Shown here: in pieces, positions 34,623 to 43,301 of the stretch | Position numbering within the stretch: the stretch's first letter is position 1 | How the letters are laid out: each line of letters opens with the position of its first letter | Assembly (NCBI GenBank): GCA_044357345.1 | Contig: JBIKPR010000003.1 | Location: forward strand, 26,455-90,454 | Reading direction: 5' to 3' | From: JABMMZ01 sp044357345 | GTDB lineage: Bacteria > Bacteroidota > Bacteroidia > NS11-12g > UBA955 | Length of the DNA stretch: 64,000 nucleotides | Position numbers and translations under genes: made by a program | The notes under the pieces: model-generated | Told to the model about the DNA's origin: nothing | What the model saw: the letters and a program-made list of their open reading frames with translations, nothing else | Databases searched by the model: none

Positions 34623-36179
34623 ATGAAGAAATTCATCTTAAACCACCCCATAGAAATACTCTTTAGTACTCTCTTTCTAACTCTAGCAGCTATCCTCAAC
34701 TTGCAGTTTCTTGAGGGATCTAATGTAAATTTTACATTTTCTGGACACGATGAATACCTAACGGTTAGAGAAGTATATTCCATATTACAACCCTTGTCAT
34801 TGAAGCATTTTATAATGGCTATAATCTCAGGTGATGTATTGTATTATGGAAGAATTGTTTTTTATGTGGATGCTTTGCTTGCGTTTATACCTTACAAAAT
34901 TTGGGGCATAGATGGTATGGTATATGCCATAAGAATGACCCATGTTATTGAACTTTTACTTGGGATTTTGTTATTGAATAATTTCATAAAAACCAATGTC
35001 GGTAAGTTGTTTTTTGCCTTTAATGTTCTCATATTATATTATACAGCCTATTTTGTAATGGTTCCTAAGCCAGAGCCTTTACAGCTTTTGCTTTTAGCCA
35101 TTTTTCTAATTAAAGCGCATAAAGTTAACTGGCAATTTGGTTGGCATTTTATTTGGTTAGGAATGGCTTACGGAGTTAAGTTTAATGTATTAACTGCACT
35201 TCCTTTGTTGTTTATTTTGCCTTACCTTGTTGGTTACAAGAAATTAGGTGGATTTATAAAGTCATTATTTGCATTTCTAGCAGGAATAATTGTTGCTATC
35301 CCATGTTTAATACTTACACCATTAAAACCAATATTTCTTCAAACCTATATAAAAAGAACTTTTGGAAACGCTTCGCATTATGATGATACTGGTGTATCAT
35401 TCAAGACTTGGATAGAAAATGGATGGTTGGGGGCTTATAGCGGTGGTTTGTTGCTAGGTTTGGTATTGCTTTTTGTAATTTCTTGGATCTGTTATTTAGG
35501 GATTAAAAACTACCTAAAAATCCGCAAAGTTGAAAATAGTTTTATCTTAATATTGTTAGGATTAGTTCTTTTGTTGCCTGTTATTTTATTTACTGAAAGA
35601 CTATGGCCTCATTATTTATGGACAGGCCACGTATTTTTATTGTTAGGAATTGCTGTCTTAGCCAATCAAAATCTTAATCTTAAGTATATATTTGTTTTAT
35701 TGTATTTATTAATGACAATAGGTGGAATAAGATCCATTGTAAAACAAGGGAAGGATCTTTTTTTCTTGGAAAGTAAGGCAAAAGAATTAATTCTAAATTC
35801 AAAACGTGCCCACGCATTCATAAAAAAACAAAGAGACACCCTTGTTTCTATTCAAGATATATCTGTTTATTATCCATTTACGGAGATGCTTAAAATTAAT
35901 AGATACCATCCTTTTTCAGGTAAAAAGCCAGTCAAACTTGAAAAAGAAAAATTCATGTGGGATAATTTAATGGATTATTCTATGATCAAAGACGAAAAAA
36001 CAGATTATTTATTGCTTAATAGGTTTAGTTTTTTAGATATGGATGTTGATTATAGCACAACTAAGGATTCAATTATTTTAAAAAATAAAATAAAACTAAG
36101 AGAACAGTATGGTAAAACTATTTTTTTGGATACAACATTTGGTTCGATTAATGTATATAGAATAGAAAGTGTCAAATAG
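34623..36179 (+). CDS. GT-C-like polytopic membrane protein
   Basis: A 518-residue protein with about ten to eleven transmembrane segments over the first 390 residues and a soluble C-terminal domain. The first extracytoplasmic loop has SGHDEYLTVREVY, the acidic DE motif expected where GT-C enzymes of the PMT/ArnT type bind lipid-linked donor. It is probably a glycosyltransferase working on the outer face of the inner membrane with a polyprenyl-phosphate sugar, which the GT2 upstream might supply; this is inference. The ATG at 34623 was chosen because the longer frame begins in element B. Confidence 0.7.
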   Translation: MKKFILNHPIEILFSTLFLTLAAILNLQFLEGSNVNFTFSGHDEYLTVREVYSILQPLSLKHFIMAIISGDVLYYGRIVFYVDALLAFIPYKIWGIDGMVYAIRMTHVIELLLGILLLNNFIKTNVGKLFFAFNVLILYYTAYFVMVPKPEPLQLLLLAIFLIKAHKVNWQFGWHFIWLGMAYGVKFNVLTALPLLFILPYLVGYKKLGGFIKSLFAFLAGIIVAIPCLILTPLKPIFLQTYIKRTFGNASHYDDTGVSFKTWIENGWLGAYSGGLLLGLVLLFVISWICYLGIKNYLKIRKVENSFILILLGLVLLLPVILFTERLWPHYLWTGHVFLLLGIAVLANQNLNLKYIFVLLYLLMTIGGIRSIVKQGKDLFFLESKAKELILNSKRAHAFIKKQRDTLVSIQDISVYYPFTEMLKINRYHPFSGKKPVKLEKEKFMWDNLMDYSMIKDEKTDYLLLNRFSFLDMDVDYSTTKDSIILKNKIKLREQYGKTIFLDTTFGSINVYRIESVK

Positions 36180-37380
36180 TTCTAAAACCTGCTATTTATT
36201 TACCCAATCCTATCCATATGGCGATGGAGAAGTTTTTATTGAGCAAGAAATTCCCTTTTTAGCGAAGTATTTTCAAAAAGTAGTCGTGTTTCCAATGGAT
36301 AATGAACGGGAATTGAGAGAACTTCCGAATAATGTCGAAGTGAAGTCTATTTTCAACAATATGCTTGAAGAATATAGCCCAAAAAAAGTCTTGCTACAAA
36401 ATTTCATTCCTTTTTGTAAGGTTATGTTAAAAGAGCTTTATTCAAATCCACTTTTAACAATTTTAAACATTAAAAATCTTTCTACTGGATTATTACAGAA
36501 TTTCTATCGAGCAAGTATACTAAGAAAAGAAATTGACAACGATAACAACAACGAAACAGTGTTTTACTCTTATTGGTTTGATGCTTGGGCAATAATTCTA
36601 GGGATATTAAAAAATCAAAATAGAATCAATCAATTTGTGTCAAGAGCACATGCGTTTGATATTTATGAAGAAGACAACGTAAATGGAATAATACCGTTTC
36701 GAACATTTCAACTTAGACAAGTGAACCGAGTTTTTGCTGTTTCTAACCACGGCAAAGACTATTTGAGACACAAATATAAAAATTACGCAGATAAAATTGA
36801 AAAGGCTTGGCTTGGTAAAGCATTGAATGAGGAGGTAAATCCTTTCTCTAAATCTTTGACAATTGTATCGTGTGGAAGTGTTCAAAATAGAAAACGAATA
36901 GTGGAAATTCCTGAGATATTGAGGCATTTAAATATTGATTTCAAATGGGTTCACTTCGGCGATGGGGATGAAATGAGTACGCTTAAAGAAAAGATTAAGG
37001 ATTGTAAATTGGAAGATAAAGTGGAATTGAAAGGACATGTCACAAATTCAGATTTCACCCTATATTTGAAGACTGAACCTGTTTCCTTTTTTTTAAGTGT
37101 AAGTAGAAATGAAGGCTTGCCATTTACTATGATTGAATCTTTAAGTTATGGTATACCTATTATTGCAACCGATGCAATGGGGTGCAGAGATATTATCAAT
37201 GAACAAACCGGAATCCTACTTCCTGTATTTTTTCAACCCACTACGGTGGCTAAACAAATAGAAGAATTTGCTTTTTCAGCTAAAAATACGGATGTATTTC
37301 GTTCAGGTGTAAAAGCTTTTTGGAAACAGAACTTTGAGGCAGAAAAAAACTATTTCGAATTTTATAAATTAATAAATTAA
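36169..37380 (+). CDS. GT4-family glycosyltransferase
   Basis: A 403-residue GT-B enzyme with YLFTQSYPYGDGEVF at the acceptor loop and the donor motif SVSRNEGLPFTMIES, including the conserved Glu pair. It is a paralogue of the gene at 8.7 kb, aligned end to end, so the locus probably contains two related linkages or arose by duplication and divergence. The start is GTG, overlapping the previous gene by 11 bases; no ATG is nearby. Confidence 0.86.
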   Translation: MSNSSKTCYLFTQSYPYGDGEVFIEQEIPFLAKYFQKVVVFPMDNERELRELPNNVEVKSIFNNMLEEYSPKKVLLQNFIPFCKVMLKELYSNPLLTILNIKNLSTGLLQNFYRASILRKEIDNDNNNETVFYSYWFDAWAIILGILKNQNRINQFVSRAHAFDIYEEDNVNGIIPFRTFQLRQVNRVFAVSNHGKDYLRHKYKNYADKIEKAWLGKALNEEVNPFSKSLTIVSCGSVQNRKRIVEIPEILRHLNIDFKWVHFGDGDEMSTLKEKIKDCKLEDKVELKGHVTNSDFTLYLKTEPVSFFLSVSRNEGLPFTMIESLSYGIPIIATDAMGCRDIINEQTGILLPVFFQPTTVAKQIEEFAFSAKNTDVFRSGVKAFWKQNFEAEKNYFEFYKLIN

Positions 37381-37391
37381 AAAAATTATAT

Positions 37392-38477
37392 ATGAGTGTA
37401 AATTCTAACAACAATTCAAAGCATGTTCTGTACTATAATTTTGGTAAAGGATCTATTCAGCATTTACCAGAATTAGTAAAGGATATGCAAGGGTTTAAAC
37501 TTTTTATTGTAGATCATTATTTTCAAAAGCATGAACTAATTGGAAAATTGCCGATTAAAAGCGATGATATACTTTACTTTTTAGATACTACTTACGAACC
37601 TAAAACTTCAAAAATTGACGATTTGCTCTCAAGCTTTCTTTCTCAAAAGAATGGAGAGAAGCCAATTGTAATAATTGGAATAGGTGGAGGTTCTACCTTA
37701 GATACAGCCAAAGCCATTGCAAATTTGTATACAAATCCGGGAAAGGCAGAGGATTATCAAGGCTGGGATTTAGTTAAAAATCAAGCCATTTATAAAATTG
37801 GTATTCCAACAATTTCGGGTACTGGAGCTGAGTCAAGCAGAACATGTGTTATGACAAATGCCAAATCAGGTCTAAAGTTGGGCATGAACAGCGATTTTAC
37901 GATTTATGATCAACTTATTTTAGATCCTGATTTAAGTAGTTCTGTGCCTAGTGAACAGTATTTCTTCACTGGAATGGATACCTATATTCATTGTATTGAG
38001 TCATTAGCTGGTTCTCATAGAAATGCAATTGGTGATGCTTTTTCGCGTGAAGCATTGAATTTGTGTAGAGAAGTATTTTTGTCAGATGATATGATGTCAG
38101 ATGAAAACCGCGGAAAATTGATGGTCGCTTCATACCTCGGAGGTGTAGCTATAGCCAATAGTTATGTCGGTGTTGTGCATCCACTTTCTGCAGGTTTAAG
38201 TGTGGTTTTTGGAACCCACCACTGTGTTGCAAATTGTATTATTTTAAATGTACTACAAGAATTTTATCCAACAGAATATTTAGAATTTCAGCAAATGCTC
38301 AAAAAGCAAAATATTCAGGTTCCTAAATTAGATGGGGTTAATTTTTCAGAAGAGGAATTAAACAGATTATATGCTTCAAGTATTATACACGAGAAACCTT
38401 TGTCAAATGCTTTGGGAAAAGATTTTAAATCAATTTTGTCAATAGAAAAAGTTAGTAAAATATTTAAAAATAGTTAG
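37392..38477 (+). CDS. kdnB: KdnB-like iron-type alcohol dehydrogenase (ulosonate hydroxymethyl oxidase)
   Basis: A 361-residue iron-dependent alcohol dehydrogenase with the nucleotide motif GIGGGSTLDTAKA and metal ligands in GMDTYIHCIES and the HPLSAGL/GTHHCVANC helices. As remembered, Shewanella KdnB shares YQGWDL, IGIPTISGTGAE-SRT, GMD-YIHC-ESL and EFYP-E blocks with it. KdnB oxidises C8 of Kdo to an aldehyde, and KdnA then transaminates it to give 8-amino-Kdo. Here it lies 3 bases before a DegT aminotransferase and is followed by a NeuB-like synthase, phosphatase and cytidylyltransferase, so the substrate is likely the ulosonic acid made by those enzymes. Confidence 0.75.
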   Translation: MSVNSNNNSKHVLYYNFGKGSIQHLPELVKDMQGFKLFIVDHYFQKHELIGKLPIKSDDILYFLDTTYEPKTSKIDDLLSSFLSQKNGEKPIVIIGIGGGSTLDTAKAIANLYTNPGKAEDYQGWDLVKNQAIYKIGIPTISGTGAESSRTCVMTNAKSGLKLGMNSDFTIYDQLILDPDLSSSVPSEQYFFTGMDTYIHCIESLAGSHRNAIGDAFSREALNLCREVFLSDDMMSDENRGKLMVASYLGGVAIANSYVGVVHPLSAGLSVVFGTHHCVANCIILNVLQEFYPTEYLEFQQMLKKQNIQVPKLDGVNFSEEELNRLYASSIIHEKPLSNALGKDFKSILSIEKVSKIFKNS

Positions 38478-38480
38478 ATT

Positions 38481-39659
38481 ATGGAATATAAAATAAATTT
38501 TAGTGGAACCGGTCATCGGTATACCGCAGAAGAAATTGAAGTAGTTGCTAGGGTAATGAATGAAGCAGACCCATTAACCCAAGGCAAATATAGGAACGAG
38601 TTTGAACAAAAGTTTTCGGAGAAAATGGGCATTGAAAATTGTTTTGCGGTACATACTGCAACTGCTGCACTTGAACTAGCGGCTCAACTTTGTCAATTCA
38701 AAGTTGGAGATGAGTGCATTGCTCCTTCGCATACTTACACTGCTTCAGTTTATCCCTTTGTTAAAAAGGGGGCTAAAATAGTTTGGGCAGATATTGATTT
38801 AGAAACCAGAGTAATTACAGCAAAGCAAATTGAAGAAAAACTGACACCAAGAACAAAGGCTGTTATTGTGCCTCATATTTACGGTTTTATGACAGAAATG
38901 GAACCCATAATGGAATTAAGTCAAAAGTATGGTTTTTTAGTAATAGAAGATGTGGCACAATCAATGGGTACAGAATACAATGGAAAAAAAGCGGGTTCTT
39001 TTGGGCATTTTTCTGTATTTTCATTTCATTCACATAAGAATATAACCACCTTAGGTGAAGGCGGCATGTTGGCTGTTAAAGATCCGAATGCGGCCAAAAT
39101 AATTCCTGCATTAAGACATAATGGACATCGACCATGGGATTTTAAGCAATCAGACCATTTTATTCCAGCAGGAATAAGTGTTGATTTGCCGTATTATAAC
39201 GGAGAGCCTATACAGCCAAATAATTATTGTCTGGGTGAAGTGGAATGTGCATTAGGCACTAAAATGTTAGAACGTTTGGATGAGATTAATGATCAAAAAA
39301 GGGCAAGAGCAATATCATTTATTGATAGTTTAAAAGAATATCCTGAATTGGAGTTCCATAGAGTTGACTCAAAAAGACACAATTACCATTTACTTGTTGC
39401 GAGAGTGACAAAAGGGAATAGTTATGACTATTTAAGAAAAATGAACTATGAAAAGGGCATCAAATGCGTGGTACAGTATTATCCATTGCACCGTTACGAC
39501 TATTATAAGAAATCTGGTTTTGGTGATGCAAATGTTCCAAACACAGATTTATTTTACGACAATATGATTTCTTTTCCATTTCAGCATTGGATGTCGGAAG
39601 AAGAAATTGACTATATGAAAGAATCGATTGTAGATGTAATCAAATCACTTAGAGTATAA
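38481..39659 (+). CDS. DegT-family aminotransferase, predicted KdnA-like role
   Basis: A 392-residue PLP enzyme with Schiff-base Lys186 in FSFHSHKNITTLGEGG and the PLP aspartate in LVIEDVAQSMG. Its sequence is a general DegT/StrS sugar aminotransferase; it does not stand out as an orthologue of Shewanella KdnA, so the KdnA-like role rests on its coupling to the KdnB-like oxidase upstream (3 bases). The predicted reaction is amination of the aldehyde at the terminal carbon of the ulosonate using glutamate. It is followed by the synthase after 4 bases. Confidence 0.8.
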   Translation: MEYKINFSGTGHRYTAEEIEVVARVMNEADPLTQGKYRNEFEQKFSEKMGIENCFAVHTATAALELAAQLCQFKVGDECIAPSHTYTASVYPFVKKGAKIVWADIDLETRVITAKQIEEKLTPRTKAVIVPHIYGFMTEMEPIMELSQKYGFLVIEDVAQSMGTEYNGKKAGSFGHFSVFSFHSHKNITTLGEGGMLAVKDPNAAKIIPALRHNGHRPWDFKQSDHFIPAGISVDLPYYNGEPIQPNNYCLGEVECALGTKMLERLDEINDQKRARAISFIDSLKEYPELEFHRVDSKRHNYHLLVARVTKGNSYDYLRKMNYEKGIKCVVQYYPLHRYDYYKKSGFGDANVPNTDLFYDNMISFPFQHWMSEEEIDYMKESIVDVIKSLRV

Positions 39660-39663
39660 ATAA

Positions 39664-40701
39664 ATGACATACATAATAGGAGAAATTGGACAGAACCACA
39701 ATGGTTCGGTGGAAATAGCAAAGCAAATTATTGATTTAGTAGCCAAACCCGTGAGAGAAGAATTATTCGGGTTAGACCTTAAAAGAATGAATGCTGTTAA
39801 ATTAACAAAAAGAGATCTTTCTCAAGAACTATCAGCCAAAGCAATGCTTCAGCCATATAATTCACTTCATTCTTTTGGTAAAACGTATGGTGAACATAGA
39901 GCATTCCTTGAGCTAAGTGACGAACAACATTTTGAGATATATACATACGCCAAAAGTAAGGGATTAGATTTTGTTGAAACTTTGTGTGCTATAGGTTGCC
40001 TAAGCATATTGGACCATTTTACTCCTGATTACTTAAAAGTAGCCAGTAGGGATTTGACAAATCTGCCTCTCTTAGACAAATTAGCAGAAACTAAAATTCC
40101 AATTATTTTGTCAACAGGAATGGCTGGTGAAAAAGAATTAAATGATGCTCTGGAATGCATCACAAAATACCACGAGAATATAACCATATTGCATTGTTTA
40201 TCTGAATACCCATCACAATACAAAAACATAAATTTAAAAACTATTTTATGGCTTAAAGACCATTATGGAAAGTATAGAATAGGGTATTCTGATCATTCAA
40301 TAGGTATTGATATTCCAGTTGCCGCAGTTGCTTTGGGTTCGGAGGTAATAGAAAAACATATTACTTTGGACCGTAATATGAAAGGAACAGACCAAATTGG
40401 CTCATTAGGTCCAGATGGTATTTACCGAATGGTAAGAGATATTAGATGCTTAGAATTGGCATTAGGAGAAAAGAAGTTTTATATTGAAGACTCAGTTAAA
40501 TCTGCTAAGGTTAAATTAGAAAGGTCAATTGCAACTAAAAGAAAAATTTTAAAAGGCGAAATTCTTATTGAGTCAGACTTGCATTTGTTAAGTCCTGGTG
40601 ATGGATTTAGATGGTCAGAATTGGGAAATGTAGTAGGTAAAATTTTGAGTGAAGACATTGAAGCAAATGAAATAATTTATGCACAACACTTTACAGATTA
40701 A
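39664..40701 (+). CDS. NeuB-family ulosonic (sialic-type) acid synthase
   Basis: A 345-residue protein with the NeuB TIM barrel (residues 1 to about 275), marked by IGEIGQNHNGS, a TYGEHRAFLELS segment and EKHITLDRNM, then a C-terminal SAF antifreeze-like domain (RSIATKRKI to the end). NeuB enzymes condense phosphoenolpyruvate with a six-carbon sugar or sugar phosphate to give a nine-carbon 2-keto-3-deoxy acid. The partner phosphatase gene overlapping its 3' end by 23 bases suggests a phosphorylated substrate, as in the KDN pathway of Bacteroides thetaiotaomicron. The MKGTDQIGSL loop differs from the common PDH-ASLEP form of bacterial NeuB. Confidence 0.87.
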   Translation: MTYIIGEIGQNHNGSVEIAKQIIDLVAKPVREELFGLDLKRMNAVKLTKRDLSQELSAKAMLQPYNSLHSFGKTYGEHRAFLELSDEQHFEIYTYAKSKGLDFVETLCAIGCLSILDHFTPDYLKVASRDLTNLPLLDKLAETKIPIILSTGMAGEKELNDALECITKYHENITILHCLSEYPSQYKNINLKTILWLKDHYGKYRIGYSDHSIGIDIPVAAVALGSEVIEKHITLDRNMKGTDQIGSLGPDGIYRMVRDIRCLELALGEKKFYIEDSVKSAKVKLERSIATKRKILKGEILIESDLHLLSPGDGFRWSELGNVVGKILSEDIEANEIIYAQHFTD

Positions 40702-41221
40702 ATTAGTAATAACAGATATAGATGGTGTTTGGACTGATGGCGGAATGTATTATGACCAAACAGGAAATGAGTTTAAGAAGTTTAATACATCCGATAGTGC
40801 TGGTGTCTTATTTCTTAAAAAACTAAATATTCCATTAGTTATAATTACTGGAGAAAACACTTTGATTGTAGAAAGAAGAGCTAAAAAGCTTGGTATTTCA
40901 TATTTATTTCAAGGCTGTAAAGACAAAGTAAGTGTTGCATCAAATTTATGTAAAGAATTAGGAATAGAATTGAATGAGGTTGCCTTTATCGGAGACGATA
41001 TTGGAGACGCACAACTGTTGCAAAAAGTTGGGTATAGTTGTGCACCAGCGAATGCCCCTGAATATATAAAAAGACTAACCCATAAAACAACCATAAAAAT
41101 GGGTGGCGATGGAGCCTTTAGGGAATTTATTGAAATACTACTTCAAGATTTAAATATGTTTGATACAGTTATAAATGAAATAGTAAAATCTGATGAAAAC
41201 GATAGCAGTCATACAAGCTAG
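40679..41221 (+). CDS. KdsC-like HAD phosphatase (ulosonate phosphate phosphatase)
   Basis: A 180-residue cap-less HAD phosphatase of the KdsC type, with ITDIDGVWTDG (motif I), ITGENT (motif II) and FIGDDIGD (motif IV). KdsC releases phosphate from Kdo-8-phosphate; close relatives do the same for KDN-9-phosphate. It overlaps the synthase by 23 bases and the cytidylyltransferase by 29 bases, so its job is very likely to dephosphorylate the synthase product before CMP activation. Confidence 0.85.
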   Translation: MHNTLQIKLVITDIDGVWTDGGMYYDQTGNEFKKFNTSDSAGVLFLKKLNIPLVIITGENTLIVERRAKKLGISYLFQGCKDKVSVASNLCKELGIELNEVAFIGDDIGDAQLLQKVGYSCAPANAPEYIKRLTHKTTIKMGGDGAFREFIEILLQDLNMFDTVINEIVKSDENDSSHTS

Positions 41222-41867
41222 AATGGGGTCAAGCAGATTGCCCAATAAGGCAATGTTGCATTTGAATGGACATCCTATTATAGAATGGGTGGTGTCAAGA
41301 GTTCAAAGGGCTAAGTTACTAGATGGTGTCATTGTCGCTATACCCAATACCAAACAAGATGATGTTCTAGCGTGGTTTTTAAAAAGTAAAGGATTTGCGG
41401 TATACAGGGGTGACGAATTAGATGTACTAGGTAGAATGGTCAATGCAGCAAGAACTTTAGATGCAACTCATTTTGTGAGAATATGTGCTGATAATCCATT
41501 TGTGTGCTGGAACGCAATCGATGATTTAGTGGATTATTTTAACCAATATTCACCTGATTATGCCTACAACCATATCCCTAGGGATAATCTGTATCCTGAT
41601 GGTATTGGTGCCGAAATGACTGCAATGAAGACATTGGAAAAAATAAACGAACTTGCAACACTTGCCTCGCAAAGGGAACATTGCTTTAATTATATTTGGG
41701 AAAACGAAACCCAATTCAATATAAAGACCTTCAACCCACTTCTTCCCTCATTAAGAAAGCCCAACTTAAAGTTAGATATTGACACGATGGAAGATTATCT
41801 ATACATAAGTAAAATAGAAGCAGGAATATCTGAACAATCAAAAGATATTATAAAGAATAAGTGTTAA
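41193..41867 (+). CDS. cytidylyltransferase (SpsF/NeuA/KdsB type)
   Basis: A 224-residue protein of the SpsF-like cytidylyltransferase family: AVIQARMGSSRLPNKA holds the CTP-binding Arg and Lys loop, RICADNPFV the metal-binding Asp, and KLDIDTMEDY a second acidic site. It would convert the free ulosonic acid to its CMP derivative, the donor for glycosyl transfer. Overlap with the phosphatase (29 bases) and with the following GT-like gene (7 bases) places it in the ulosonate cassette. Confidence 0.82.
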   Translation: MKTIAVIQARMGSSRLPNKAMLHLNGHPIIEWVVSRVQRAKLLDGVIVAIPNTKQDDVLAWFLKSKGFAVYRGDELDVLGRMVNAARTLDATHFVRICADNPFVCWNAIDDLVDYFNQYSPDYAYNHIPRDNLYPDGIGAEMTAMKTLEKINELATLASQREHCFNYIWENETQFNIKTFNPLLPSLRKPNLKLDIDTMEDYLYISKIEAGISEQSKDIIKNKC

Positions 41868-43120
41868 GAATAAAGATCAAAATTCAAGCTTTTAAATTAG
41901 CCGTTAATATGTTTTACGGCCGAGCTGGTAAAAAAAGTAACGGTTTGACTCTTGCATGTGAAAATATTCAAAAGGAATCTTTCAGAGTAAAAACTGACAA
42001 GAAAAACAATCTTTACAATAATCTTAGAGGGGTATCATCTTTAATTAAAAAACTATTAAAACGCAATAATAAAACCCCTTTCATTATTGATAATAGTAAT
42101 AAAATATGGATATATGATGTTGGGAGTGAAAGTATAGATATAAGAAAGAGTCATGTTGCCTATTTTTCTAAAAAAAAGATAGGAGGGGCAATATTTAAAA
42201 GTAAATTATTGTTTGCTTTCAATTTTTTAGATGCATTGGGCTTTGTTTTTATATTAAGTTGTTTAATGCTTTTCATTTCACCTTTATTGATAAGAAGAAT
42301 GCGGCATTTTAATTGGTCTCTTTTCTTATGCGAATACGTTGAAAATGTGAACTTGGCATACTTACTAAAAAAAAATAATATAAATGAATTGGTGTTTTAC
42401 TGTATTTATGAAAGAGATGCAAATTATGCTTATCTTCTTTTAAAGAAGACGGGCATAAATGTGGCAAAGGTAACCTCAGAGGTACCCTTAGCATTATGGA
42501 ATAAAATAATTTTAACAGACACATTGGTTTTGTGTTCGCCTTATCAAGAGTATGAAGTAAAAGAATTTAAAAGTTCTATTAAATACGACGAAATTGAAAT
42601 ATGGGGACCAGAAACAGCCCAATTGTATAGTGATTTATACAAAAATAGGAACGAAACATTTACGTATACATTGGGTTTTTATTCCACAGCAAATTGGTTG
42701 CGGAAGATAGGAAATGAAATGTTGGACTTTGAAGACGCCGTAGAAAAGGAAGACTCATTAAAGTTGTATTTGAAGGAATTTGTAGAAAAGAATCCGTCAG
42801 CTTCTTTAATCGTTTTTCTGCACCCTAGAGAGAAAAAAGAAAAAGAATTAAGCATCAAACATTACAAGACCATTTTCCAAGGAATAAATTATACGCTAAA
42901 TTTTGAGAAACCTTCAGCTGCGGCTTTTGACTTGTGTGAAGTTGGCGTGTCCTTTTTTTCAACGATAATTTTTGAAAGAGATTTTTTTGGCTATAAGACA
43001 ATAGTTTTCCCTATAGGATACAAAGAATTCCCCATTAGTGGCACAAATTGGTATAATAATTCAGCTTATGATAAAAACCAATTATTCAGCAAATTGAAAA
43101 TGGTATTGAATGTGAATTAA
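41861..43120 (+). CDS. putative CMP-ulosonate glycosyltransferase (GT-B, HP motif)
   Basis: A 419-residue protein without obvious similarity to GT4 or GT2. Near residue 325 is IVFLHPREKKE and near residue 365 VGVSFFSTIIFER, resembling the His-Pro and Ser/Thr-rich motifs that bacterial GT-B sialyltransferases (GT38, GT52 and relatives) use to bind CMP. Residues about 125-150 are strongly hydrophobic and may be a membrane anchor. Together with its place at the end of the ulosonate cassette this suggests it transfers the CMP-activated acid, an inference. The GTG start at 41861 overlaps the previous gene by 7 bases; an internal ATG at 41909 is an alternative. Confidence 0.55.
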   Translation: MLRIKIKIQAFKLAVNMFYGRAGKKSNGLTLACENIQKESFRVKTDKKNNLYNNLRGVSSLIKKLLKRNNKTPFIIDNSNKIWIYDVGSESIDIRKSHVAYFSKKKIGGAIFKSKLLFAFNFLDALGFVFILSCLMLFISPLLIRRMRHFNWSLFLCEYVENVNLAYLLKKNNINELVFYCIYERDANYAYLLLKKTGINVAKVTSEVPLALWNKIILTDTLVLCSPYQEYEVKEFKSSIKYDEIEIWGPETAQLYSDLYKNRNETFTYTLGFYSTANWLRKIGNEMLDFEDAVEKEDSLKLYLKEFVEKNPSASLIVFLHPREKKEKELSIKHYKTIFQGINYTLNFEKPSAAAFDLCEVGVSFFSTIIFERDFFGYKTIVFPIGYKEFPISGTNWYNNSAYDKNQLFSKLKMVLNVN

Positions 43121-43264
43121 GTCCTCTATTATTTTTAATGTCTTATAGTAAAATTCTTGATTCAGAAATGTAAGGTATATTGATTAACTAGTCTTCATAT
43201 AATGTAAAAGCATTTTTATTTAAGATCAATATTAAATTGACGGTTAATTTGTATGCACTTTTAT

Positions 43265-43272
43265 TACATTTG
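43265..43272 (+). promoter_or_regulatory. candidate Bacteroidota -7 box (TACATTTG)
   Basis: TACATTTG matches the TAnnTTTG consensus 29 bases before the ATG of the GT2 gene at 43302, in one of the longer intergenic gaps of the locus (181 bases). No TTTG at the proper -33 distance is evident, so the call rests on the -7 box and position only. Confidence 0.35.
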
Positions 43273-43301
43273 CATCAAACTATGTCAAACCCCTTGTTAA
43301 A

